From Zanthoxylum bungeanum (taxonomy: Eukaryota; Streptophyta; Magnoliopsida; Sapindales; Rutaceae): a stretch of 64,000 bases of DNA. The DNA lies in contig SKCR01023801.1 in the NCBI GenBank assembly GCA_019454045.1, forward strand, positions 182,912 through 246,911, given 5' to 3'. The position numbers and the translations under genes are program-made. Every line of letters starts with the position of its first letter. Position 1 is the stretch's first letter. Shown piece after piece: positions 36,250-46,163 of the stretch. The notes beneath the pieces are model-generated. The model saw only the letters and a program-made list of their open reading frames with translations. It had not been told where the DNA came from and searched no databases.

Positions 36250-38183
36250 TGTTGGATTTAATTCGCTTGTTTAGCTTCAGGTTTGCTCGTTGGACCTCCG
36301 TTTCAAAATTATCCTTGGCCCAAAACCCCCGCAAGCCATACTTCCTTGGCCCAAAATCCCCGCAACACACACTAGCCAAAGCCCACGCCCATTAACAATA
36401 ATAACCTCCCTCCACCAACTTATTCAAGCCATTTAATAGCCTCCACAAAAGCCACCTCCTAATAAATAGCCTCCCCCCACCAAGTCAAACACAACATCAA
36501 GCCTCCATCCACAAAAACCCCATGCCATTTAACAAAGCCACCTCACATCCCATTTTCAACATCAATCATCCACCAAACTACAAAGATTTAGCCTCCCAAT
36601 TAATAACCTTCATCAATGCTGGCCTACCCAATTAATGCACCAACATTTGCCTATAAAAAGGACCAAAATTCATCCATTATTGCCCTAGCTGATTCTTACA
36701 AAAACACCAAGAAAATAAGCCAACATATTCACGCACCAAGAGCAATTCACAGCAAGCCTTCACACACCATATTCCCTCTTTCACCTCTCCCACATCGACC
36801 AGTAAACACCCTCCCCACTCACTGCCGAGAACAAGCCACAATAAACATACACCACTCACGGTAACACACACCAAAATAGACCCCTCACACCTGCCACTAC
36901 TTCACGCCTCTGACCCAACAAATCAGCCTCCACTTCAAGCACAAACTAGCTCTCCACGTGATCAGCAAACAACCCCTCACACACACTACCCTTCACGCAC
37001 CTTATTCCCTCTTTCACCTCTCCCACATCGATCAGAAAACAGCCCCTCACTCACTCAACATCACACAACTCACAAACTACCCTTCAAAGCCCTCATGACC
37101 AGCGGCCTTTAAACCCCATGCAAAGAATCCCACATCGGAGAAATTAACTCATCACAATATCCTCACCGATTAAACACATTCAACACACACTTATAGTCAC
37201 TTGCACCACTCACAGCCAGTCACATCACAAACACACACTACCTACATCGACTAACTACAAACACCCTTCACACAATACACCCCTTCACAACACAGCCATA
37301 TTTCACGTCACAAACACCTCTCGACTGTATCCCTAACTAGTCCACAAAAATTCCAAAAAACAGCCATCTGTGACCACCTAAATTCTGCCTGAAACAGTCC
37401 CATTTTACCGTGAATAATCCTCCCTGAAATAATCCAAATTTTTCCATAAAACTTCACCAGAAATTGCCCCGTAAAACCTGCAAACTGCACCCACAAAACT
37501 GCACTATTTTGACCACCAAACAGCCCCGCATTACCGCAAAATAGTAAGCCTAAACCATGACCAGGAACCACAGTGAAACGAAGTAAAAGCGGAAGCCCAA
37601 ACAGTGAAGAAAAATGTTGAACCAGTGAAAATAACAGAAATGATAACCCTTCCGGCACCGTGAAATGCACTCCCGAAAAACGACATAAAAGGTAAGACCT
37701 GAAGGCACCCATTTGTTATATTTTATTTTGTCATCCTGGAAACGGCATGCTCGGTTGGACGTGGAATACGTCCAACCGGGTATGCGAGGTCCTATATTGA
37801 GAACGGCCAAATTCCTTGGTCACATATTTATTCCGCACGTGCTAATTTAAGATATTCATGAGTTGTGTGTTTACCGCTTTCCCGACTTATTTTTAAAGCA
37901 TGCAAACTTAGGTTTGGGCCGCATATGAATTTAGATGTAGGTTATTTTTGCAAATGTATGTTGCGTAGACTTGTTTAAAATTGCACAAATCCGTTCATTA
38001 CAAAGTGACATAAGTAAGAGACCATTCCGAACCCAACAATTTGAGGTATTCCCTTGCGTGGGGTGAGTGCGACCTTAAATCATTTTCCCGGTTCACACCG
38101 GGTGGTGACTCCATTTTATTCTCCGGTTTAGTCCATCGCGGGCTACTCCATACTCCCGACCGGGCCGCGACCCTCGAACAACA
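36250..38183 (+). mobile_element. LTR-like block inserted in Athila gag (boundaries uncertain)
   Basis: 1.93 kb between two gag fragments, starting TGTTGG and ending ACAACA. It is unlike the rest of G: C/A-rich with few G in 36290-37700, a CCTATAAAAAGG TATA-like sequence at about 36650, and a G+C-rich end (38040-38180). I see no clear target duplication and no coding domain. The 134-codon minus-strand ORF at 37308-37712 has no family features. A solo LTR of another Gypsy lineage is the simplest reading; a non-LTR filler or a recombination scar is possible. Confidence 0.45.
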
Positions 38184-39106
38184 TCGTCGATTTCTATGTT
38201 CTACAAGCAGTCTGTTCAGTTTGGGGGGAATGCAACTGAAGATCCTAATGCCCACATCAGCAACTTCCTGGAAGTTTGCGACACTTTCAATGACATCACA
38301 TCCTTTGTACAACAAGACTCGGAAACTCTCTACGAAGCTTGGGAAAGGTACAAAGATTTGCTCCGGAAATGTCCTCACCATGAGATTCCAAAATGGCTTC
38401 AAGTCCAAACATTCTATAATGGACTTTCTGGAATAATGAGAACCACAATCGATGCTGCTGCTGGAGGAGCTTTAATGGCAAAATGAGAAGATCAAGCCTG
38501 TGACCTAATCGAATAAATGGCCAACAATAATTCCTTGTGGCCAACAGAAAGGAGCATGATCCAAAGAATTGCAGGAATTTAGGAAAGTGGAGCCAATACA
38601 GCAGTCAACGCCAAGCTGGATCAGATATGCAATTTCATGGAGACTCTTACCACTGGATCCATAAGTTTACCATATGGAGGAGCACCAGAGCCAAACCGAC
38701 TTAAAGAGACGGTGAATTTTTTCAACAATTTCAACACACAGGGGAACAATCCATATTCCAACACCTACAACACAGGGTGGAGGAATCATCCTAATTTTTC
38801 ATGGAACAACAATTCAGGGCAAAAGAACAATCCACCACCTGGATTCCAACAGTAGAACTATCCACCACCTGGATTCTAGCAACAGAACAAAGGCCATGAG
38901 CAGGCAAATGAACCAGGAATAATAAAAGTGCTGACTCAGTTAAAAAAGTACGATGCTATGTTTCAAAGCCAATCTGCTTCCATCAAAGCACTGGAGAATC
39001 AAATTGGACAACTGGCCAATGCTCAGAGTTACAGACTGCCAGAAATCTTCCCAGCAACACAGAACCAAATCTAAGGAACATAGGGAATGAGCAGTGTCAT
39101 GCCATC
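38184..39106 (+). pseudogene. Athila gag, 3' fragment with internal deletion
   Basis: The frame from 38196 reads VQFGGNATEDPNAHISNFLE, then jumps within a few residues to DITSFVQQDSETLYEAWERY. In Athila Gag these motifs are separated by several tens of residues, so an internal deletion is likely near 38290. The gag core (KCPHHEIPKWLQVQTFYNGL) and the DLIE..ANNNSLWPTER region follow. The Asn/Gln/Pro-rich tail ends with stops at 38853-38855 and 38877-38879, both TAG next to Gln codons. The protein would be the particle-forming structural protein. Confidence 0.85.
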
Positions 39107-39601
39107 ATGTTAAAAAGCGATACTGAAATCAACAAAGATGTTGGAGCCAAAACAACTGCTGAGGAAGTTTCAAAAGAAACAAAGCAACAGATGGAGGAAA
39201 AAGAAGCAAAGGAAAAAGAAAAAGATCAGATCACTCAATCTCCACATTTTCCACAACGACTTCAGAAAAACAAACTGGACAAGCAGTTTGCTCGATTCCT
39301 GGAGGTGTTCAAAAAGCTTCACATCAACATTCCATTTGCAGAAGCCTTGGAAGAAATACCCAGCTATGTAAAATTCATGAAATACATTCTTTCACGAAAA
39401 CGAAGATTTAGAGATTACGAGACAGTAGCATTGACGGAAGAATGTAGTGCCATCATTCAGAGGAAACTTCCCCCAAATCTGAAAGATCCTGACAGTTTCA
39501 CTGTCCCATGCACCATTGGAGAACACTATATCGGTAAGGCTTTATGTGACTTAGGTGCAAGTGTTAATTTGATGCATTTTTCTATTTACAGGAAACTGTA
39601 A
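39107..39601 (+). pseudogene. Athila Gag-Pol, protease region
   Basis: 164 open codons. A lysine/glutamate-rich linker is followed by FARFLEVFKKLHINIPFAEAL, ALTEECSAIIQRKLPP, and the aspartic protease active-site region CTIGEHYIGKALCDLGASVNLM. The catalytic triad is DLG rather than DTG/DSG, as is usual in Athila. The frame closes with a stop at 39599-39601 inside the protease and continues beyond it. Retropepsin cleaves the polyprotein in the particle. Confidence 0.85.
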
Positions 39602-40237
39602 ATTGGAGAAGCAATGCCTACCTCAGTCTCATTACAACTTGCTGATCGAACGCTCGCATTTCCAAGAGGTGTTGTTGAAGATGTGCTAGTCAAAGTTGAC
39701 AAACTCATTCTTCCAGCAGATTTCATTATCCTTGACATGGAAGAAGACAAAGATGTGCCTATCATCATTGGAAGACTATTCTTGGCGACAGGACGAACTG
39801 TGATTGATGTACAAAAAGGAGAACTAACAATGAAAGTTCAGGACCAAGAAGTTACTTTCAATGTTTTCAAAGCCATGAAATTCCCGAGCGATGAAAAGGA
39901 AGAAGAATGCTTCAGAGTTGATGTTGTTGATAGTATCGTTCAGGATAATGAGCTAAATCCAATAGATACACTTGAAGCTTGCATCACCAACATGACTGAC
40001 AGCGAGCTAGATGCTGAAATCCTGGAATGTATCAACTACCTTGACAAACCATTCCGATTCAAATCAACACCACTAGTTGAAAGCTTGGAACTGCCAAAGA
40101 AAGATCTAATCAAGCCTTCGATTGAAGAACCACCACAGCTGGAGCTGAAGTTACTTCCGAGCCATCTCAGGTATGCATTTCTTGGAAACTCTTCTGAATT
40201 ACCTGTTATTATTTCTTCTTCACTAACATTGGAGTAG
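39602..40237 (+). pseudogene. Athila protease C-terminal part and linker to RT
   Basis: Same frame as the previous segment. It contains ADRTLAFPRGVVEDVLVKVD and FIILDMEEDKDVPIIIGR, the second half of the retropepsin fold with its ILGR-like motif, followed by an acidic linker. The stop TAG at 40235-40237 is followed in frame by RT sequence. Confidence 0.85.
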
Positions 40238-40575
40238 GAAGAAAAGTTACTGAGAGTATTACGAGAGCATAAAAGAGCCATTGGTTGGACTATAGCAGAC
40301 ATTCGAGGCATTAGTCCATCATTTTGCATGCACAAGATTCTAATGAATGATGAGTACAAACCCACAGTGGAACATCAACGGAGACTCAATCCAATCATGA
40401 AGGAGGTCGTAAAGAAAGAAATCATCAAATGGTTGGATGCTGGCATCATTTACCCCATCTCAAATAGTACTTGGGTGAGTCCTATGCAGTGTGTGCCGAA
40501 GAAAGGAGGAATCACTGTGGTTACCAATGAAAAAAATGAGCTAATCCCAACCAGAACGGTGACTGGATGGAGAGT
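40238..40575 (+). pseudogene. Athila reverse transcriptase, N-terminal part
   Basis: The frame after the TAG reads LLRVLREHKRAIGW, SPSFCMHKILM, RRLNPIMKEVVKKEIIKWLDAG, the RT fingers, and WVSPMQCVPKKGG, then TGWR. It is cut by the solo LTR. AGAGT at 40571-40575 is the left target copy. Confidence 0.9.
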
Positions 40576-42753
40576 TGACCAGCGTAAACACACTTGTATA
40601 ACGCAAGCGCACGTATCGTTCAAGTAGTATAAAAATATCGATCCCACGAGGACTTAATTCCTATTGTTTTTATTAATTGTTGAATCTATTTATTTACAAA
40701 TATCTAATTAAATGGAGAAGAGAATGATTGTTTGATTGGTTGAATGTGGTTTTCCTTAATTAAAATAAATAAAATAAACAAAAGAAAATACTAAGGAAAA
40801 TAAAAAAAAAACTCAAAGATCTAGGGTTGTGAATCTTTCTAATATCTTTTAAAAGGTGAAGTGATTATTTTATGTTTGTGTAATGAATTGGTTTACTATC
40901 CTGGAACACGAAATTATGCGAAAGCCTCTGTCGATGGTCAGACGCAAATACCCAGTTTAACCTAATTGAACCATATGTCTATGTCAACCAAATTACCTGG
41001 ATTCATTAAGTTTAAGTTCCAATTATGGCTACCCCCGTCGGACAGTTATATGTCTATCCTGTAAGGAAATCTATTAAAGGGTTATCTATCCTCAATGAAG
41101 ATCGTGGGCTATTAAGTCTAAGGCTGAAACCTAAAATTCCTTTGTCAAGTTTATTTTAGATTTACCACATCAATCTTATTGGTTATCAGACAACAAGAAG
41201 CATTAAGCTTAAGACTTAATAAGTAAACCTTTAAATTACCCAAACTATAAAATAACCCCTTATAAACCGGTGATATTGGATTTCATCACAACCCCAAATA
41301 ACTGGCTTAGTTACGACACATATTTACGGGTAGTAAAAAATTAAATAAAATAAAAGACATAAAGTAAAATGCTGAAAAGTAAATTGCTGAAAAGTAAATG
41401 ACGGAAAGTAAATGCTGAAAGTAAATTACTGAAAGTAAATTGCTAAAAAGTAAATGCTGAAAGTAAATTGCTGAAAAGTAAATGCTGAAAGTAAATTGTT
41501 GAAAGTAAATTGCTGAAATGTAAATGCTGAAAGAAAATTACTGAAAAGTAAATAAAGTAAAAGTACAATAAAAGAAAATGATGAGGTAAAAGGATCCACT
41601 TTTATTACTTCTATTTTAGATATCTCCATTAATATAATATATTAACTTTGCATGATAATTACCAACCAGCCATATAGGCGGTATCCAGATTAAGTCAAAT
41701 TAATAAATAATTACCAACCGACCAATCAGACGGTATCCAGTTTAGTAAGGTTAAAACAATTTAAATAATTACCAACCGACCAATATGACGGTATCCTCGT
41801 TAAGTCAGGTTTTAACTAGTTTATATATTATAATTAAGGGAGATTAATATAAGTATTAGTAATAAAATTTTTACCTTTTACCCCAGCAAAGAGGAGTTAC
41901 CTCCTCATTACTGAAAAGTAAAAACTGAAAATTAAAGAAAGAAAAGTACTGTGAGTAAAAGTAAATTGCGGAAAGTAAAAACTGAAAAGTAAAGAAAATA
42001 AAGTGCGAAAGCGGAAATTAATTACTGAAAGCTATAAATAAACAAACAAGATACAATCTTCTTAGTATTCTTAAGGAATTCCTTAGAAGAAAGTATGAAT
42101 TTATAAATGAAATGGCTTGGTATTTATAGGCAAAATTTTGCCTCCATCAAATCATCCACCAAATCCATTATTAATTGCTCCACTAATTGCTCCACTAATT
42201 GCTGCACCAAATCCATTATTAATTGCTCCACTAATTGCTTATCATGTTTGGTGGTGATTTGATAATTTTTATTATTTATTTATTAATTTATTTTTTGCTT
42301 TGAAAATGATTGAAAATGACTTTAATAATTACACACAACACACTTCTGGATGGTTCATCAATTTCAGGCATGAAATCTTCAGAATTCGAAATTATTTTGT
42401 CTTTCGAAGTTGTAGATCTTTGAGTCTTATTTAATCTAGAACTTGAATCAGCTCAATCCAATATCAGAGTAAAATGGTATGCCCAAAATACGACAGATGC
42501 GCAAAATTGGAATTTCCAAAACTGCACTTCGTTAAAACGCCCTTTCAAGTTTCCAATCTCCAAAATTAATATGGCAAGTCCAATTTTTGCCCTTATTTGA
42601 CCCACATTTCGTCCTAAATGATTTCATTATGTCCCAATATTATTTTATCTGCAAAATAAACTAAAACACATCAAAACGTTCATCAAACCCGAGAAACTAA
42701 ACAAAATATTAAGTAAAAGGGGCGGTAAATATTGATATATTTTCCGCTCATCA
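40576..42753 (-). mobile_element. Solo LTR (Athila type), minus strand, inside RT
   Basis: 2178 bp with TGACCAGCG...CGCTCATCA ends on the plus strand; read on the minus strand it starts TGATGAGCGG and follows the 1-1778 and 34805-35737 LTRs. It is flanked by AGAGT at 40571-40575 and 42754-42758. The pol reading frame continues exactly across when LTR plus one target copy are discounted. There is no interior sequence, so this is an LTR-LTR recombination product. It holds a tandem array of GAAAGTAAATTGCTGAAAAG-like units (41380-41560) and three ACCAACCGACCA...GCGGTATCC-like repeats (41660-41800). Confidence 0.93.
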
Positions 42754-42758
42754 AGAGT

Positions 42759-43479
42759 ATGCATGGACTACCGAAAGCTGAATAAAGCAACACGAAAGGA
42801 CTATTTTCCGCTACCATTCATTGACCAGATGTTAGACAGATTGGCGGGACATGAGTTCTATTGTTTTCTGGACGGATATTCAGGGTACAATTAGATTGCC
42901 ATCGCACCAGAAGACCAGGAGAAAACTACCTTTACATGTCCCTATGGTACTTTTGCTTTCCGCATAATGCCATTTGGATTATGTAGTGCCCCTGCTACAT
43001 TTTAGTGTTGCATGATGGCCATCTTCTCAGACATGCTGGAGCAAAGTATGGAGGTTTTTATGGATGACTTTTCTATGTTTGGAGACTCATTTGACCACTG
43101 CTTGCAAAATTTGGAACATGTGTTACAAAGGTGCGAAGATACAAACCTGGTGCTCAATTGGGAGAAATTCCATTTCATGGTACATGAGGGAATTGTTCTT
43201 GGACACCGGATCTCAAAAAAAGGAATCGAGGTAGACAAAACAAAGATTGAAACAATTGAAAAACTACCTCTGCCGACATCTGTCAAAGGGATTCAGAGCT
43301 TTCTCAGACATGTAGGTTTTTACAGGAGATTTATCAAAGACTTCTCCAAGATTGCTAAACTTCTGTGCAATCTTCTGGAGAAGGATGTGCCTTTCAACTT
43401 CACCAAAGAATGCCAGGAAGCTTTTGAGATCTTAAAACAGAAGCTGATTTCTGCTCCCATCATTGTAGCACCAGACTGG
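42759..43479 (+). pseudogene. Athila reverse transcriptase, catalytic part
   Basis: Reads CMDYRKLNKATRKDYFPLPFIDQ, FLDGYSGYN, CPYGTFAFRIMPFGLCSAPATF, then the polymerase motif FMDDF at 43057-43071 and FLRHVGFYRRFIKDFS (thumb). Two TAG codons interrupt it at 42892-42894 and 43003-43005, each where Athila RT normally has Gln. Otherwise the frame is open to 43602. It would copy genomic RNA into cDNA. Confidence 0.9.
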
Positions 43480-43870
43480 ACCCTTCCATTTGAAGTAATG
43501 TGTGATGCTATTGATTTTACTGTAGGTGCAGTTTTGGGACAACGCAAAGCAAAGATTTTCCATACCATTTACTACTCCTGCAGAACTTTGAATGAAGCTT
43601 AACTCAACTACACAACCACTGAAAAAGAGTTGCTCGCAGTTATGTACGCTTTTGAAAAATTCCGCTCCTATCTACTGGGTCCCAAAGTGGTGGTCTACAA
43701 AGATCATTTAGCAATCAAAAATCTGATCACGAAGAAAGATGCCAAACCCAGATTGATCCATTGGATACTTCTTCTACAAGAATTTGACGTGGAGATCAAA
43801 GACATGAAATGGACAGAAAACCAAGTGGCAGATCATCTATCAAGGCTCGAGAATGGAGAAACAGCTGGCA
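43480..43870 (+). pseudogene. Athila RNase H
   Basis: CDAIDFTVGAVLGQ carries the first catalytic Asp, [21 protein letters not shown] the Glu, KDHLAIKNL the second Asp, and [11 protein letters not shown] the last. A TAA lies at 43600-43602 between the first and second motifs, again at a usual Gln position. Confidence 0.88.
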
Positions 43871-45169
43871 AAGATCTGTTAATCAAAGAAAATTTTCCAG
43901 ATGAACAGCTGTTTACCATGAAACAGCAAGATGCCCCTTGGTATGCTGACTATGTCAACTACATTGTGTCTGGAAAATGGCCGTTGGAATGGACAACTCA
44001 GCAACGGAACAAATTCTTCAAAGAAGTCAAGCATTATGTCTGGGATGAGCCGTACCTGTTCAAACGGTGTGCTGATCAATTAATGAGACGGTGTGTTCCA
44101 CAAGAGAAGGTCAATAGTGTTTTGCAGCACTGTCATTCATCACCATATGGCGGACACTTCAGCGGAAACAAAATTGCAGCCAAAGTCCTACAATCAGGTT
44201 TGTTCTGGCCCACTCTTTTTAAAGATGCTTATCTTTTTTCTCTTCAATGTGACAGGTGCTAGAGAATGGGGAATATTTCGAAGAGAAATGAATGACCGTT
44301 GCAAAATATTCTGGAAGTGGAGATATTCGATGTGTGGGGTATAGATTTCATGGGACCCTTTGTTCCATCATTCGGAAACCTGTACATCTTGGTTGTTGTA
44401 GACTACGTCTCCAAATGGGTTGAAGCAATTGCACTACCATCCAATGATTCAAAAGTGGTGATCAAATTCCTGAAAAAGAATATTTTCACTCGATTCGGAA
44501 CACCTCGGGCAATTATCAGTGATGGTGGCTCACATTTCTGTAACAGATACTTTGATGCACTCCTATCCAAATACGGAGTTACTCACAAGGTTGCCACTAC
44601 TTACCATCCACAGTCAAACGGACAGGTTGAAGTTTCAAATAGGGAAATCAAAAGAATCTTGGAGAGAACTGTTGGATCAACAAGGAAATATTGGTCTACA
44701 AAAAACTAGATGATGTATTATGGGCCTACCGAACAGCTTACAAGACACCCATTGGTATGTCCCCATATCGATTGGTGTTTGCAAAAGCATGCCATCTGCC
44801 AGTTGAGCTTGAACACAAGGCGTACTGGGCACTGAAGAAGTTGAATCTTGATTCACAAGATGCAGAGAGAAACGACTTCACCAACTCAATGAATTGGAGG
44901 AATTTCGCTTACAGGCTTATGAGAATGCCAGATTGTACAAAGAAAAGACCAAGAAATGGCATGATCGAAAAATAGTGCACAGACAGTTGGAACCAATGCA
45001 GCAAGTGTTGTTGTACAATTCACGGTTGAAACTTTTCCCTGGAAAGTTGAAATCAAGGTGGTCAGGTCCATTTGTGATCACTCAGGTTTTACCATATGGA
45101 GCTGTTGAGTTACTGGATCCCAACACCAACGAAGCATTCAAGGTTAACAATCAGCGTCTCAAACACTAA
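43871..45169 (+). pseudogene. Athila integrase
   Basis: The zinc-binding part [12 protein letters not shown]...QCDRC is followed by TAG at 44260-44262. The catalytic core shows Asp in WGIDFMGP (44344), Asp in IISDGGSHF (44521) and Glu in SNGQVEVSN (44629). Frameshifts near 44700 and 44890 divide the C-terminal part ([24 protein letters not shown], then [23 protein letters not shown] and LKLFPGKLKSRWSGPF). The last frame ends TAA at 45167-45169, and the GGGAGGCAACCCA motif that usually follows Athila pol is at about 45276. Confidence 0.88.
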
Positions 45170-45335
45170 TGGGGAGAATCATTTGAGCGACAAAAAGAAA
45201 GTGTCACACTTTCAGATCCATCCTAACGATCGAGAAGTCACGTCTAGCTGATGACTTTAAACTTAGCGCTCGCAGGGAGGCAACCCATGCAATTTGTGTA
45301 TATATTGTGATTTGGTGTGTTTTATTTTTATGTGT

Positions 45336-45348
45336 TTAATTTTTACAG
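45336..45348 (+). promoter_or_regulatory. Putative 3' splice site before the cysteine-rich ORF
   Basis: A T-rich run (45308-45344) ends in TTTTTACAG at 45348, 16 bases before the ATG at 45365. GTAAAG follows immediately and could serve as a donor for a further splice. Spliced subgenomic mRNAs are known for env-like ORFs of some plant Gypsy elements. Use here is inferred. Confidence 0.45.
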
Positions 45349-45364
45349 GTAAAGTCATTTCACG

Positions 45365-45829
45365 ATGGAAGAAGCTCTCACAAATCTTTGTAAGCAATTT
45401 CCTTCTCTCCCTCAAAACTCTCTGATGAAAGTCTACAAAGCTCGCTTAGAACGGATGAGATTACTAACGATCCATGGTGATCCTAATGATATTCGTTGGG
45501 TAATTGAAGCACGGGTCCGATTGGCAGGTGAGTCTTCTGAATCTTTTATTTCACATCTACCTGGTTTTGGAAGAAGTACCTATGCAAAGAAACGTAGAGC
45601 TAAGCAAATGGGTGTTTGTTACAAATGTGCACGCTGGAATTGCAATACTCGTTGTTGTTCTTTAGGAATGGTGTCTGATAATCGCGAAGATAAAATTAAA
45701 TTCATTTGGGATGGCTTGAGTAAGGAGTCTGTAGATAATATATCTTCGACTCTTGAGACGCATCCCAGTGGATATGTTCATATAGCCATTCGCAAATTAC
45801 ATACACAATTTCAAAAAGAAAGACAATAG
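45365..45829 (+). CDS. Cysteine-rich basic protein resembling Betaflexiviridae nucleic-acid-binding proteins
   Basis: 154 codons, intact, with a good start context (CACGATGG). Residues 1-66 are a charged helical-looking region without a recognised domain. Residues 69-88 read GRSTYAKKRRAKQMGVCYKC: a glycine-arginine lead, a basic cluster and CxxC. They are followed by C93, C97 and C98, a compact zinc-finger-like set, and a polar C-terminus. The arrangement of GRSxYA, an Arg/Lys cluster, CxxC and further Cys is what I know from the small nucleic-acid-binding proteins of carlaviruses and relatives, some of which suppress silencing or act in the host nucleus. The spacing of the later cysteines is shorter than in those proteins. 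It lies between Athila pol and the LOG gene, a position normally held by an env-like ORF. Homology is judged by eye and convergence is possible. Confidence 0.6.
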   Translation: MEEALTNLCKQFPSLPQNSLMKVYKARLERMRLLTIHGDPNDIRWVIEARVRLAGESSESFISHLPGFGRSTYAKKRRAKQMGVCYKCARWNCNTRCCSLGMVSDNREDKIKFIWDGLSKESVDNISSTLETHPSGYVHIAIRKLHTQFQKERQ

Positions 45830-46163
45830 TTAAGTCTCGGGAATCTGACTCAAAAAGACCCTGTTTGCCAATTTATAAGAAAATTGGATGGGAAGCTTGT
45901 CCCTGACGCATAGACATCAATCAAGCCGCTAATTTTCTTGTAAATATCATATCTATTTGTCTTTTCCTAATAATTGTAATTTGTTTTGTTGTTTTCTTTT
46001 ATTTTCTCCGACAGGATCCAGACCTTTTTGACTATCACGATTTATTTTACTATTAAATAATAATTGTCATTTGGCAGGTACTAGTGCTATTATTTTACTC
46101 ACCCTTTTCAGGTGTTATAAATTCAACTCATCATTGTACTTTTGAAGACATCCAGAGTAAAAC
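45830..46163 (+). other. Spacer between cargo ORFs with three candidate splice acceptors
   Basis: 334 bp without an ORF. T-rich runs precede AG at 46013-46014 (TTTTCTCCGACAG), 46076-46077 (ATTTGGCAG) and 46110-46111 (CCCTTTTCAG). After the last one, the first ATG is that of the LOG ORF. This would fit a separately spliced mRNA for LOG. Confidence 0.4.

Noticed and set aside
37308..37810. Overlapping minus-strand ORFs of 134 and 86 codons
   Set aside because: They arise from the strongly biased C/A-rich composition of the LTR-like block, where stops on the minus strand are rare; no domain features.
38041..38436. 131-codon plus-strand ORF overlapping gag
   Set aside because: It is an alternative frame of the Athila gag fragment; the frame from 38196 carries the gag motifs.
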